Of a stretch of 64,000 nt of DNA, positions 19,464 through 27,946 are shown one piece after another. The notes under the pieces are model-generated. The model had not been told where the DNA came from, made no database searches, and saw only the letters and a list, made by a program, of their open reading frames with translations. The translations under genes and the position numbers were made by a program. The DNA comes from Mesorhizobium wenxiniae (GTDB taxonomy: Bacteria; Pseudomonadota; Alphaproteobacteria; Rhizobiales; Rhizobiaceae): assembly GCF_002284535.1 (NCBI RefSeq), contig NZ_NPKH01000020.1, positions 868,001 to 932,000 of the forward strand. The letters are read 5' to 3'. Each line of letters opens with the position of its first letter. Position 1 is the stretch's first letter.

Positions 19464-20342
19464 TTACCCAAGGGCGTCTGCAAGCACCTCATTCAAGCGG
19501 GCGAACGCGGCGGACTCGTCTGGCGCATGGGCCGGATTAACTTCTGTGATGGTCAGGCCGCGCCATTGCGGCAGGGCGGTCAATTGCTTTAGCGCGAAGG
19601 CGGCGTCCTCCAGTTTGAGACCGTCGCAACGGCGCACATTCTCAGCAATCGGAAAATCGACAAAGGAGAGTGCATCGACATCGAAGTGAATAAGCACACA
19701 GTCAAAGCGGGCCGCCCAGTCGGCCGCGCGCGCCGTCGCCACCTCGATATCACTCAAAGCTTCCTCACGCGATATAACCTTAATCGCGTTATCTCTGATT
19801 GCCGCAGCTTCGGGCGGAGTGATGTTCTCGACGCCGAAATAGAGGAGCTGCTGAGGCACGAGCATCGGACGGATTGGGCCGAGCCTGGCAAGCGAAGGTT
19901 CGCATCCGCGAATATTGAGCAAATGAGCGACACCAGTCCAGTCCAAGGCGCCGTCGCTCGTGTCGGGTGTGTTGAGATCGGCGTCGAAGTCTATGTAGAC
20001 GAGTCCAATCCGCGCGCCGGCCGCGTTTGCTCCGGCGACCGTTCCCAGCTCCACAGTACAATCGCCACCTAAAACAAGCACGTCCTCCTGCGCTGCGATC
20101 GCCGTCGCCACGTGGCTTGCGACCAAGTCACAGGCGTGGCGCACGGCCTCCAGGTTCATAGTCTGCGGCTGCGAGGGATCCGGTCGCCATCGGAACGATG
20201 CAACATCGCCATCATCCCTGACGGTTCTGCCTCGGCTCGCGAGCGCCTCTGCGAGCCCATGTCGCCGAAAGGCCGCGGGCGCTTGTTCCTGCCCCGGCGA
20301 ATAGGCGCCGGCGCTGGTGGCGGCGCCGATAATGTTCAACAA
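19464..20342 (-). CDS. Divergent arginase-family protein
   Basis: About 290 residues of ureohydrolase fold. Motifs are altered: GGDCTVELG where arginases have GGDH, YIDFDADLN where they have DAHxD, and HFDVDALS where they have SFDxDxxDP. Two His ligands of the Mn pair are thus Cys and Asp, so either metal binding or chemistry may differ. The start is uncertain: there is no ATG close to the domain edge, and TTG at 20342 or 20339 fits best; the frame stays open to 20618. It is flanked by two DUF1801 genes. Confidence 0.7.
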   Translation of the reverse strand: MLNIIGAATSAGAYSPGQEQAPAAFRRHGLAEALASRGRTVRDDGDVASFRWRPDPSQPQTMNLEAVRHACDLVASHVATAIAAQEDVLVLGGDCTVELGTVAGANAAGARIGLVYIDFDADLNTPDTSDGALDWTGVAHLLNIRGCEPSLARLGPIRPMLVPQQLLYFGVENITPPEAAAIRDNAIKVISREEALSDIEVATARAADWAARFDCVLIHFDVDALSFVDFPIAENVRRCDGLKLEDAAFALKQLTALPQWRGLTITEVNPAHAPDESAAFARLNEVLADALG

Positions 20343-20556
20343 ACGCGCCGACAAATCGAGGCTCCAATTTCGTATGATCCTCGTTGCAAAACGGGTCTGG
20401 AGGGACGAAGGTTCCTCCGCGATGTTGAGAGTTTGTTGCCCGGCATTGGCACGAAGCCTAATAGGCCAGGCGTTCGCGCCGGAACGGCAAACGGCTCGCC
20501 GCATCGATCCCGTCGTGAGGCGCCGGACGCGCACAAAGCCATTTGGACCCAGTATC

Positions 20557-21018
20557 ATGACCAAAGCGACAACAGCCATGAAGACGAGCGGCTCGAAGGA
20601 AGGAGAAGGAGCAGACACTCCCTCTCAGTTGATAGATGCGAGAATCAACGAGCTGAGGGATTGGCGGGGTGAGATGCTCGCTCGGGTCCGAACCCTCATC
20701 AAGCAGGCCGACCCCGAAGTGATCGAGGAGTGGAAGTGGAGAGGGGTTCCGGTATGGGAGCACGCCGGAATTATATGCACCGGTGAGACGTACAAGAATG
20801 TCGTGAAGATGACCTTCGCCAAGGGCGCCTCGTTGGAGGACCCTTCAGGCCTCTTCAACTCCAGTCTCGAAGGCAACACCAGGCGCGCCATCGATATCCA
20901 TGAGGGTGACAAGATCGATGAAGAGGCATTAAAGGCGCTCATTCGCGCCGCCGTGGCACTGAACATGTCAGGGCGAGCTACCACCACCCGCTCTCAGAAG
21001 AAACCGAAGAGCGGTTGA
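20557..21018 (+). CDS. DUF1801-domain protein
   Basis: 153 residues. A polar N-terminus is followed by the domain: RVRTLIKQADPEVIEEWKW, GVPVWEHAGIICTGETYKN, KMTFAKGASLEDPSGLFN. It is clearly related in fold to the gene at 18941 but not a recent copy. A second in-frame ATG at 20578 is possible, since neither has a strong ribosome site. It is divergent from the ureohydrolase gene. Function unknown. Confidence 0.8.
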   Translation: MTKATTAMKTSGSKEGEGADTPSQLIDARINELRDWRGEMLARVRTLIKQADPEVIEEWKWRGVPVWEHAGIICTGETYKNVVKMTFAKGASLEDPSGLFNSSLEGNTRRAIDIHEGDKIDEEALKALIRAAVALNMSGRATTTRSQKKPKSG

Positions 21019-21080
21019 GGATCATCCACATCCGGCTGGGCTGGCTCCTCGTGGTCGCCTCCTTCGAGGCCTTATGAACC

Positions 21081-21530
21081 CTACTGCAGCAGTCCCTTGA
21101 CGATGCCGCTCGCCTTGGAGAAATCCATCTGGCCCGCGTATTTCTCCTTTAGTGCAGCCATCACCTTGCCCATGTCCTTGATGCCGCTGGCGCCGGTCTC
21201 GGCGATGGCGGCGCGGATCGCCGTTTCGGTCTCGGCCTGGCCCAGTTGCGTCGGCAGGAAGTCTCGAATGATAGCCATCTCGTCGCGCTCCTGTGCGGCA
21301 AGCTCCGGCCGTTTGCCGTCGTCGAAAGCCTTGGCCGACTCCTCGCGCTGCTTCACCATCTTGGCCAGTATCTGCAGGATCTCGTCATCGGTGGCCGGCT
21401 CCTTGCCGGCGCCGCGATTGGCGATGTCGCGATCGTGAATGGCCGCCTGGATCAGCCGTAAGGTCGGCAGCCGGCGCTTGTCCTGCACCTTCATCGCGCT
21501 CTTCAGGGATTCGGCGATTTTGCCCCGCAT
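21081..21530 (-). CDS. yqeY: GatB/YqeY-domain protein
   Basis: 149 residues matching stand-alone YqeY proteins, which resemble the C-terminal tRNA-binding tail of the amidotransferase subunit GatB. Visible are LKSAMKVQDKRRLPTLRLI at the start and DMGKVMAALKEKYAGQMDF at the end. GGAGAAAGCATC before the ATG at 21530 sets the start. The role is not established; the fold suggests tRNA contact. It is divergent from carA, an arrangement I recall in other alphaproteobacteria. Confidence 0.9.
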   Translation of the reverse strand: MRGKIAESLKSAMKVQDKRRLPTLRLIQAAIHDRDIANRGAGKEPATDDEILQILAKMVKQREESAKAFDDGKRPELAAQERDEMAIIRDFLPTQLGQAETETAIRAAIAETGASGIKDMGKVMAALKEKYAGQMDFSKASGIVKGLLQ

Positions 21531-21655
21531 GATGCTTTCTCCTTCGAATGCGGCGGACAATAGCCGTGCCGAAAGCCCAAGGCAAATTCGACGTCGCCCG
21601 GCAAACCGCTGATAATTCGACGAAATAAATCCAGGGCTCGTACGGCGTGGCATCA

Positions 21656-21684
21656 TTGACCGCCTTGGCGCCTTCCCCTATGTA
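21656..21684 (+). promoter_or_regulatory. Candidate carA promoter
   Basis: TTGACC (21656-21661), a 17-base spacer and TATGTA (21679-21684) make a good sigma-70 site. The start would be near 21691, leaving a leader of about 120 nt. The leader contains GC-rich inverted repeats and ends with AAGGGC-GCA-GCCCTT directly before the carA ribosome site. Confidence 0.6.
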
Positions 21685-21809
21685 CTGGGCCTTGCATGAA
21701 CTGAATTTTTGTTGCGCGCGCTGGCTGCGAGATCGCCGCTGCGCGCGGTTTGCTGCGCAGAGTGGTCCGTCGGACCGATCGAAGGGCGCAGCCCTTTAGG
21801 AGTGTCGCC

Positions 21810-23012
21810 ATGGCAACGACCGCCCCCTGGGCCACTGAGAAGCCGACGGCCTTGCTGGTGCTGGCCGACGGCACCGTCATCGAGGGCCGCGGCCTTGGCG
21901 CCACCGGCTCCGCCGTCGCCGAAGTCTGCTTCAACACCGCGCTGACAGGCTATCAGGAAATCCTCACCGACCCGTCCTACGCTGGCCAGATCGTCACCTT
22001 CACCTTTCCGCATATCGGCAATATCGGCACCAATGACGAGGACATCGAGGATCTCAACCCGCTCGCGCGCGCCGGCGCCGTCGGCGCCGTGTTCAAGGCC
22101 GACGTCACCAATCCGTCCAGCTATCGCGCCGCAGCTGGTCTCGACCAATGGCTGAAGAAGCGTGGCATCGTAGCGCTTTCGGGCATCGACACGCGCGCGC
22201 TGACAGCGCTGATCCGTGAAAAAGGCATGCCCAACGCCGTCATCGCGCACGCGCCCGACGGCATCTTCGACATCGACGATCTGAAGCGCCGCGCCGCCGC
22301 CTGGTCCGGCCTGATCGGGCTTGACCTGGCCAAGGACGTCACCTCCGGCCAGTCCTCGGTCTGGCGCGAGACGCCCTGGGTCTGGGACGAGGGCTTTGGC
22401 GAACAGACCGATCCGTCCATGCATGTCGTCGCCATCGACTACGGCGTCAAGCGCAACATATTGCGCCTGCTTGCCGGTCTTGGCGCCAAGGTCACGGTGG
22501 TGCCGGCCAGCACCGGCGCCGAGGAGATCCTCGCCATGGGGCCCGACGGCATCTTTCTCTCCAACGGTCCCGGCGACCCGGAAGCCACCGGCGACTATGC
22601 CGTTCCGGTCATCCAGGACCTGCTGAAGACCGACATCCCGGTGTTCGGCATCTGCCTCGGCCACCAGATGCTGGCGCTGGCGCTGGGCGGCAAAACCGCC
22701 AAAATGCATCAGGGCCATCACGGCGCCAATCATCCGGTCAAGGATCACACCACCGGCAAGGTCGAGATCGTCTCGATGAACCACGGCTTCGCCGTCGATG
22801 CCGACTCGTTGCCGCGCGGCGTCGAAGAAACCCATGTCTCGCTGTTCGACGGCTCGAATTGCGGCATCACGCTGACAGGAAGACCGGTCTTCTCGGTCCA
22901 GCATCATCCCGAAGCCTCGCCCGGCCCGCAGGATTCGCACTATCTGTTCCGCCGCTTCGTCAATCTCATCCGCGAAAAGCGCGGCGAGCCGGCGCTGGCG
23001 GAGCGCGCCTAA
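21810..23012 (+). CDS. carA: Carbamoyl-phosphate synthase small subunit
   Basis: 400 residues. The N-terminal CPSase domain (FNTALTGYQEILTDPSYAGQ) is followed by a class I glutamine amidotransferase domain with the nucleophile Cys in FGICLGHQML and the His/Glu pair in VQHHPEASPGP. It releases ammonia from glutamine and channels it to CarB for carbamoyl phosphate, a precursor of arginine and pyrimidines. TTTAGGAGT precedes the ATG at 21810. carB lies about 9 kb downstream on the same strand, so the two subunits come from separate transcripts. Confidence 0.98.
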   Translation: MATTAPWATEKPTALLVLADGTVIEGRGLGATGSAVAEVCFNTALTGYQEILTDPSYAGQIVTFTFPHIGNIGTNDEDIEDLNPLARAGAVGAVFKADVTNPSSYRAAAGLDQWLKKRGIVALSGIDTRALTALIREKGMPNAVIAHAPDGIFDIDDLKRRAAAWSGLIGLDLAKDVTSGQSSVWRETPWVWDEGFGEQTDPSMHVVAIDYGVKRNILRLLAGLGAKVTVVPASTGAEEILAMGPDGIFLSNGPGDPEATGDYAVPVIQDLLKTDIPVFGICLGHQMLALALGGKTAKMHQGHHGANHPVKDHTTGKVEIVSMNHGFAVDADSLPRGVEETHVSLFDGSNCGITLTGRPVFSVQHHPEASPGPQDSHYLFRRFVNLIREKRGEPALAERA

Positions 23013-23116
23013 AGCGCGTCGCGTCTGAAGGGATTCCTGCGACGCTCTTTAAGTTCCTGTTTTTGTGCATGTCGTTGTCCCAAAACCGCTGGACGCACTT
23101 TTGGGCGACATGCATT
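23011..23116. repeat. RIME-like palindromic element, copy 1
   Basis: Two adjacent palindromes: AAAGCGCGTCGCG with GCGACGCTCTTT, then TGCATGTCGTTGTCCCAAAA with ACTTTTGGGCGACATGCA. This is the layout of the Rhizobium intergenic mosaic element. It begins at the carA stop codon and may also act as a transcript end. A related copy is at 37344. Confidence 0.75.
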
Positions 23117-23225
23117 GGAGCATTTTCCACGAAAAGTGAGTACCGGCTTTGCGCCCGCAATTACGTTAAAACGGATTGACTGGCGGCGACGGCGGAAATG
23201 GAGCCGCCTTCATGCTTTTTCGCTC

Positions 23226-24503
23226 TTAACGAAGATCAACCCCGTCGGTCACCGCTTCTTGCGCATGCATGCGTTTGACTTCCTTCGGCGTCGGCTTGGC
23301 CACTTTCGTGACGAAGACGATGAGCGCCAGCGTGAGAAAAACCGCGCCGAGCAGATAAGGGGCCCCGCCGAACACCACGGGCGCGCCCGGACCGGTGAAC
23401 CAGGAAAAGATCGCCGTATAAAGCAGCGGCGTGATGATCGACGTGATCGAGAAGATCGAGGTCATCGCCCCCTGGAGTTCGCCCTGCGCCGAAGGCGGCA
23501 CCTTGGCGGCGGCGAGACTTCTGAGCGGCGGATCGGCCAAGGCTTCCAGACAGCCGACGACGATCACCGCATAGATCATCCAGCCTTGCGACGCGAAGGC
23601 GTAGCCGAAGGCGCTGAGTGCCGTGAATGCAAGACCGAGTACCGCCGTCTTCCACTCGCCAAGTTTGGGGATCACGCGCGGCAGGACCGTCGCCATGACG
23701 ATCGCCCCGCACAGACCGAAGGCGCCGAGCGAGAAACCGATCTGCTGTTCGTTCCAGCCATAGCGGTAACTGGAGACGAAGGACCACACCGCCGGATACA
23801 TCATATGCCCAAGCGTCATCAGGAAGAAGACAAGCCCGATCCAGCCAATGCCTTGGTAGTTGCGCATCTGGATGAGCGTCCCGACCGGGTTCGCGCGTTT
23901 CCACTCGAAGCGGCGGCGGTGCTTGTTATCAAGCGTTTCGGGCAGCAGAAACAGGGCGATCAGGAAATTCAGGAAAGCAAGCGCGGCGGCGAAATAGAAC
24001 GGTACCCGTGGCCCGAGCGTGCCGAGCAGCCCGCCCAGAACCGGTCCGATGACGAAGCCGACGCCGAAGGCGATGCCGAGCAGGCCGAAGTTCTTCGCCC
24101 GGTTCTCATCGGTCGAGATGTCGGCGATGAAAGCGGAAGTCGTTGAATAGCTGGCGCCGGAAATGCCGGCCAGCACGCGTCCGATAAACAGCATCGGGTA
24201 GGACCATGCGACAGCGCAGATCAGATTATCGATGGCAAAGGTAAAGACGGAGGCGAGCAGGATCGGCCGCCGTCCGAACCGGTCGCTCAACCCGCCGATG
24301 ACAGGTGCGAAAACGAACTGCATCGCCGCATAGGCGAAGAACAGCCAGCCCCCCTCGATCGCCGCCTCGCCGATGCCAACGCCGGTCAATTCCCTGAGAT
24401 AGGCCGGCAGCACCGGCATGATGATGCCGAACCCGATGATATCGAGCAGCAGCGTGGTGAAAACGAGCGCAAGGCCCCGCCTGGCGGTTTTGGGGTCTAT
24501 CAT
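23226..24503 (-). CDS. TetA-like MFS transporter (TCR/Tet family)
   Basis: 425 residues, 12 predicted helices. The N-terminus LLLDIIGFGIIMPVLPAYL and the loop GGLSDRFGRRPILL are characteristic of the TCR/Tet family of drug/proton antiporters, and ADISTDENRAKNFGLLG is the matching helix 4-5 motif. Such chromosomal proteins are common in rhizobia, and their natural substrate is usually unknown, so tetracycline export should not be assumed. There is no TetR neighbour; the nearest regulator is far away. Confidence 0.88.
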   Translation of the reverse strand: MIDPKTARRGLALVFTTLLLDIIGFGIIMPVLPAYLRELTGVGIGEAAIEGGWLFFAYAAMQFVFAPVIGGLSDRFGRRPILLASVFTFAIDNLICAVAWSYPMLFIGRVLAGISGASYSTTSAFIADISTDENRAKNFGLLGIAFGVGFVIGPVLGGLLGTLGPRVPFYFAAALAFLNFLIALFLLPETLDNKHRRRFEWKRANPVGTLIQMRNYQGIGWIGLVFFLMTLGHMMYPAVWSFVSSYRYGWNEQQIGFSLGAFGLCGAIVMATVLPRVIPKLGEWKTAVLGLAFTALSAFGYAFASQGWMIYAVIVVGCLEALADPPLRSLAAAKVPPSAQGELQGAMTSIFSITSIITPLLYTAIFSWFTGPGAPVVFGGAPYLLGAVFLTLALIVFVTKVAKPTPKEVKRMHAQEAVTDGVDLR

Positions 24504-24542
24504 GATGGCGTCGGCTCCTCAGACCGCCTTGGGGCAAAGGCG

Positions 24543-24565
24543 CGGGCTCGTTATAGGCGAGCCCG
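24543..24565. terminator. Inverted repeat between ypfJ-like and MFS genes
   Basis: CGGGCTCG and CGAGCCCG form an 8-bp stem with a seven-base loop in the 165-bp gap. There is no clear T tract, so it may be a weak terminator of the metallopeptidase gene or part of the MFS leader. Confidence 0.4.
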
Positions 24566-24668
24566 TCTTACGGAACAATAAGAGAACGGACGCGGCAGTC
24601 CTATCCTGACATCAGCTGACGTGCCCTGCCGCCGCGCGTGGCAACTTAAGCGGGAGTGTTCGAACACC

Positions 24669-25595
24669 TCAGATCGGAGTGTTGAACGTATCGCAGTCCG
24701 ACAGCTTGCCGCTCCTGTAGCCGCGCGCCAGCCAGGTCTGCCGCTGCTGCGAGGTGCCGTGGTTGAAGCTTTCCGGCACGACATAGCCCTGCATCTTCTT
24801 CTGCATCGTGTCGTCGCCGATCTGCTGGGCGGCGTTCAGCGCCTCGTCCATGTCGCCCTGCTCCAGGATTCCCTTCTGCCCGGTGAAATGCGCCCAGACG
24901 CCGGCGAAGCAATCGGCCTGAAGCTCGACCTGCACCGACATGTGGTTGGCCTCGGCCTCGCCCATTTGCTGCCGCATCTGATTGAACTTGGGCAGGATGC
25001 CGGTGATGTTCTGGACATGATGGCCGACCTCATGCGCGATCACATAGGCCTGGGCGAAATCGCCCGAGGCGCCGAATTGCTGGTCGAGCTGCTGGAAAAA
25101 GGTCGTGTCGAGATAGACCTTGCGGTCGCCGGGGCAGTAGAACGGGCCGGCCGCGGAAGAGGCGAAGCCGCAGGCTGAGCGGATCTGACCGCTGAACAGG
25201 ACCAGTTTGGGGTCTTCGTAGGTCAGGCCCTCGGCCTGGAAAATGCCGGTCCAGGTGTCCTCGGTCTCGGCCAGCACCGTCGAGACGAACTGCTTCATCT
25301 CGTCGGAGGCCGGCGCACCGGTGCCCTCCCCGCTATTGTCGGTGATCTGACCGCCGCCCGGCCCCACGCCACCATCGCCGCCGGCCAGGATCTGCAGCGG
25401 ATCGATGCCGAAGGCCTTCAGCCCGAAATAGAGGACCACGAGAATGATGATGGTCGACAGCGACATTCCGCCGCCGGAGCGGCCGCCGACCGGGATGCGG
25501 AACCGGCCGGGCCCACCGCGCGGCAGGTTGAACCCGCCACCCTGGCCGCGTTGGTCTTCGACATTGTCACTTTGACGACGACCCTTCCAGAGCAT
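24669..25595 (-). CDS. Neutral zinc metallopeptidase (YpfJ family)
   Basis: 308 residues. A Gly/Arg-rich cytoplasmic N-terminus leads to one membrane helix at about residues 45-65 (LSTIIILVVLYFGLKAFGI) and a large periplasmic domain. The active site is HEVGHH (about residues 188-193), with a downstream ELQADCFAG helix giving the third ligand. PFYCPGDRKVYLD is also typical. The role is not well defined; it is probably proteolysis at the periplasmic face of the inner membrane. The length is normal for the family. Confidence 0.92.
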   Translation of the reverse strand: MLWKGRRQSDNVEDQRGQGGGFNLPRGGPGRFRIPVGGRSGGGMSLSTIIILVVLYFGLKAFGIDPLQILAGGDGGVGPGGGQITDNSGEGTGAPASDEMKQFVSTVLAETEDTWTGIFQAEGLTYEDPKLVLFSGQIRSACGFASSAAGPFYCPGDRKVYLDTTFFQQLDQQFGASGDFAQAYVIAHEVGHHVQNITGILPKFNQMRQQMGEAEANHMSVQVELQADCFAGVWAHFTGQKGILEQGDMDEALNAAQQIGDDTMQKKMQGYVVPESFNHGTSQQRQTWLARGYRSGKLSDCDTFNTPI

Positions 25596-25796
25596 GGCAC
25601 TCCTCGCGATGCACGTATCGGTACTTGGCCGATCTCATGGCCCGATCCGACCCAACAAACAATTATCTCAATGGTTGCGCCAAGTCACAGTTTTTTTCGC
25701 ATGAAGGGCCGCCGGCACTGGGGTCAGTCGGTGCACGACAGCCGCGGCTGAGAGCCCTGCCGACGGCTTTTTTGGTCTTGGACTTAGCGGTTACGC

Positions 25797-25985
25797 TCAG
25801 ATCTTCTGCTTGGTACCCGCGCTCTTGCCGTCCGAGCTTTTCGACCGCTCGTCGAAGCGGACCGCGCCCTTTTTGAGCGGGCGGCCGGTTTCCGCTTCCG
25901 TCTTGCGTTCGTCCTTCGCCGCAGCTTGGTTCAATCCCTTGGCCGCTTGCTTGCCCCTCGCTGTCGGTGCCTGTTCAACGCCCAT
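25797..25985 (-). CDS. Small charged hypothetical protein
   Basis: 62 residues, Lys/Ala/Glu-rich and probably disordered, without Cys or Trp. CCGAGGAGGATACC before the ATG at 25985 is a strong ribosome site and is the main reason to call it real. No family recognised. It lies between the metallopeptidase and the methyltransferase genes. Confidence 0.6.
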   Translation of the reverse strand: MGVEQAPTARGKQAAKGLNQAAAKDERKTEAETGRPLKKGAVRFDERSKSSDGKSAGTKQKI

Positions 25986-26197
25986 GGTATCCTCCTCGGT
26001 CTCGCGCCAATCGCTTGGCACGACTTCCAACGCAGCGGCAACGCGGCGGTTCCGGCAGGACTGTCGGCAATGGCGGTAGAATTAGCGTGTCGCCTTCATT
26101 GCCTTGCGAAACGCTTCAACTGTCTCGGCGTTGATGCGTCGGCCAGAGGCGATCTGGAATGACGCGACAGATCGGCAGTCTGCGCTATCTTGGGGCC

Positions 26198-27040
26198 ATG
26201 ACCAATCTCGCCGATGTGCGCCGCTTTTATGCGCGACTGATGGCTGCCAATGCAGGTCCGGCCGATCCGCGTCTCGAAGACGTGTTCGCCGCGGTGCCGC
26301 GCGAGGCTTTTCTCGGGCCCGGGCCGTGGTCGGTCGTCGCCGGCAACGGTAAGGTCGAAACGCCGAGCGCCGATCCTGTTCACGTCTATCAGAACGTGCT
26401 GGTGTCGCTCGACGCCGACAAAGGCATCAACAATGGCGAGCCGTTCCTGCATGCCATGTGGATCGGCAAGGTGGCGCCAAAACCCGGCGAGACCGTCACC
26501 CATGTCGGCGCCGGCACCGGCTACTACACAGCTCTACTGGCGCAGCTGGTTTCACCCGGCGGCGCAGTCACCGCCTTCGAACTGGAATCCAGTCTCGCCG
26601 ACCGCGCGAGACAGAACCTCGAAGCCTTTGGCAATGTGACCGTCATCCATGGCGATGCGGTCATCGGCAGCCTGCCACCGTCCGACATCATCTATGTCAA
26701 TGCCGGCGTCGCAGCACCACCGGCCGAGTGGCTGAAGGCGCTGAAGCCTGGCGCCCGCATGGTTTTTCCGTGGCGTCCGACCGAGCGCGTTGGCCTCGCG
26801 GTCATGGTGACTCGCACCGAACAAGGCTTTGCCTGCGATCCGTTCATGCGGTCATGGTTCATCCCTTGCGTCGGCGCCTCGCTTGCAGGCCCCGCGGCGA
26901 AAATCCTCGACCGCGACAAGGCGGCACGCAGCCGCTCGATCTGGCTGACGGCCGACAAGGCACCGGACAACACCGCCACCGTCGCCATCAGCGACGTCTG
27001 GTTCTCGTCGAAAGATGTTGGCGCCAGGCGGCCGCAATGA
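26198..27040 (+). CDS. Protein-L-isoaspartate O-methyltransferase-like methyltransferase
   Basis: 280 residues. The SAM-binding loop is HVGAGTGYYTALLAQL (about residues 105-120), preceded by the PCMT-type N-terminus (FAAVPREAFLG) and followed by AFELESSLADRAR. The C-terminal 90 residues differ from E. coli Pcm, so repair of isoaspartyl protein is likely by family but not certain. Start at 26198, where homology begins; an upstream in-frame ATG adds 13 residues. Confidence 0.85.
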   Translation: MTNLADVRRFYARLMAANAGPADPRLEDVFAAVPREAFLGPGPWSVVAGNGKVETPSADPVHVYQNVLVSLDADKGINNGEPFLHAMWIGKVAPKPGETVTHVGAGTGYYTALLAQLVSPGGAVTAFELESSLADRARQNLEAFGNVTVIHGDAVIGSLPPSDIIYVNAGVAAPPAEWLKALKPGARMVFPWRPTERVGLAVMVTRTEQGFACDPFMRSWFIPCVGASLAGPAAKILDRDKAARSRSIWLTADKAPDNTATVAISDVWFSSKDVGARRPQ

Positions 27041-27188
27041 CGTCACCGAGGCTGCCCATCCAGTGCTTGCCGCTCGCCATGCGCCGAATCCAGAATTTTG
27101 TGGCCCCTGTCGGACCGGCATCCACTCGCACGTCCTTTGGCCGAAATCCGGGCCCCGACAGCACGGATGATGAAAAAGGGAGAATTCA

Positions 27189-27842
27189 ATGAGGAAGATC
27201 ATCACTGCGACATTCGTCAGCCTCGACGGCGTCATGCAGGCGCCTGGCGGGCCGGAAGAAGACCCGAGCGGCGGCTTCGAATTCGGTGGCTGGACGTTCC
27301 ATTACTGGGACGACGTCGGGGGCGCCTTTATTGGTGAGACCTTCGCAAAACCCTTCGCGCTGCTCCTCGGCCGCAGGACCTACGATATCTTCGCTGCGCA
27401 TTGGCCGTATCAGAAGAACGATCCGATCGGCGACAGTTTCAACGCGGCCACCAAATATGTGGCCACGCACAGGCCCGATACGCTGTCGTGGCAAAACAGC
27501 CAGTCGCTCGGCGATGATGTCGTGGCCACACTGCGCCAGCTCAAGCAGGAGGACGGGCCGGACCTGCTCATCCAGGGATCGAGCGAGTTGATCCAGACCT
27601 TGCTCGCCAACGACCTGATCGACGAGGTCAGCCTGCTGATCTTCCCGCTGGTGCTGGGCAAGGGCAAGCGGCTGTTTGGCGGTGGCGCAATTCCGGCGGC
27701 TTTCAAGCTGAACCGCTCACAGGCATCGAGCACCGGCGTCATCATAGCGAGCTATGAACGCGCCGGTGAGATCAAGACCGGGTCCTTCGCCCAGGAACAG
27801 CCGTCCGAAGCCGAGATCGAGAGACGCCGAACCTGGAAATAG
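27189..27842 (+). CDS. Dihydrofolate reductase-fold protein (RibD C-terminal family)
   Basis: 217 residues: KIITATFVSLDGVMQAPGG at the N-terminus, LLLGRRTYDIFAAHWP and LLIQGSSELIQTLLANDLIDE in the middle, and GKGKRLFGGG near the NADPH site. It is of the YyaP/RibD-C type, not a folate-specific DHFR. The reductase substrate is unknown. AAAGGGAG upstream supports the ATG at 27189. It lies 148 bp after the methyltransferase gene. Confidence 0.88.
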   Translation: MRKIITATFVSLDGVMQAPGGPEEDPSGGFEFGGWTFHYWDDVGGAFIGETFAKPFALLLGRRTYDIFAAHWPYQKNDPIGDSFNAATKYVATHRPDTLSWQNSQSLGDDVVATLRQLKQEDGPDLLIQGSSELIQTLLANDLIDEVSLLIFPLVLGKGKRLFGGGAIPAAFKLNRSQASSTGVIIASYERAGEIKTGSFAQEQPSEAEIERRRTWK

Positions 27843-27946
27843 TGTGGGGTTACAGGACCTGGGTTCCTCGCTCCGCTAGATGTGAGTGGAGGAGAGAAAC
27901 CCAAGTTGCCCGGCAGGGTGATGAGGGCAGCGCCATGCGATCTCCC

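Noticed and set aside
20112-20672. Plus-strand frame opposite the divergent ureohydrolase
   Set aside because: Shadow of the ureohydrolase, with Arg/Gly-rich composition and no motif.
23226-24503. Acquired tetracycline resistance gene
   Set aside because: The family match is clear, but base composition is like the neighbours and no TetR or mobile element is adjacent, so a native exporter is more likely.
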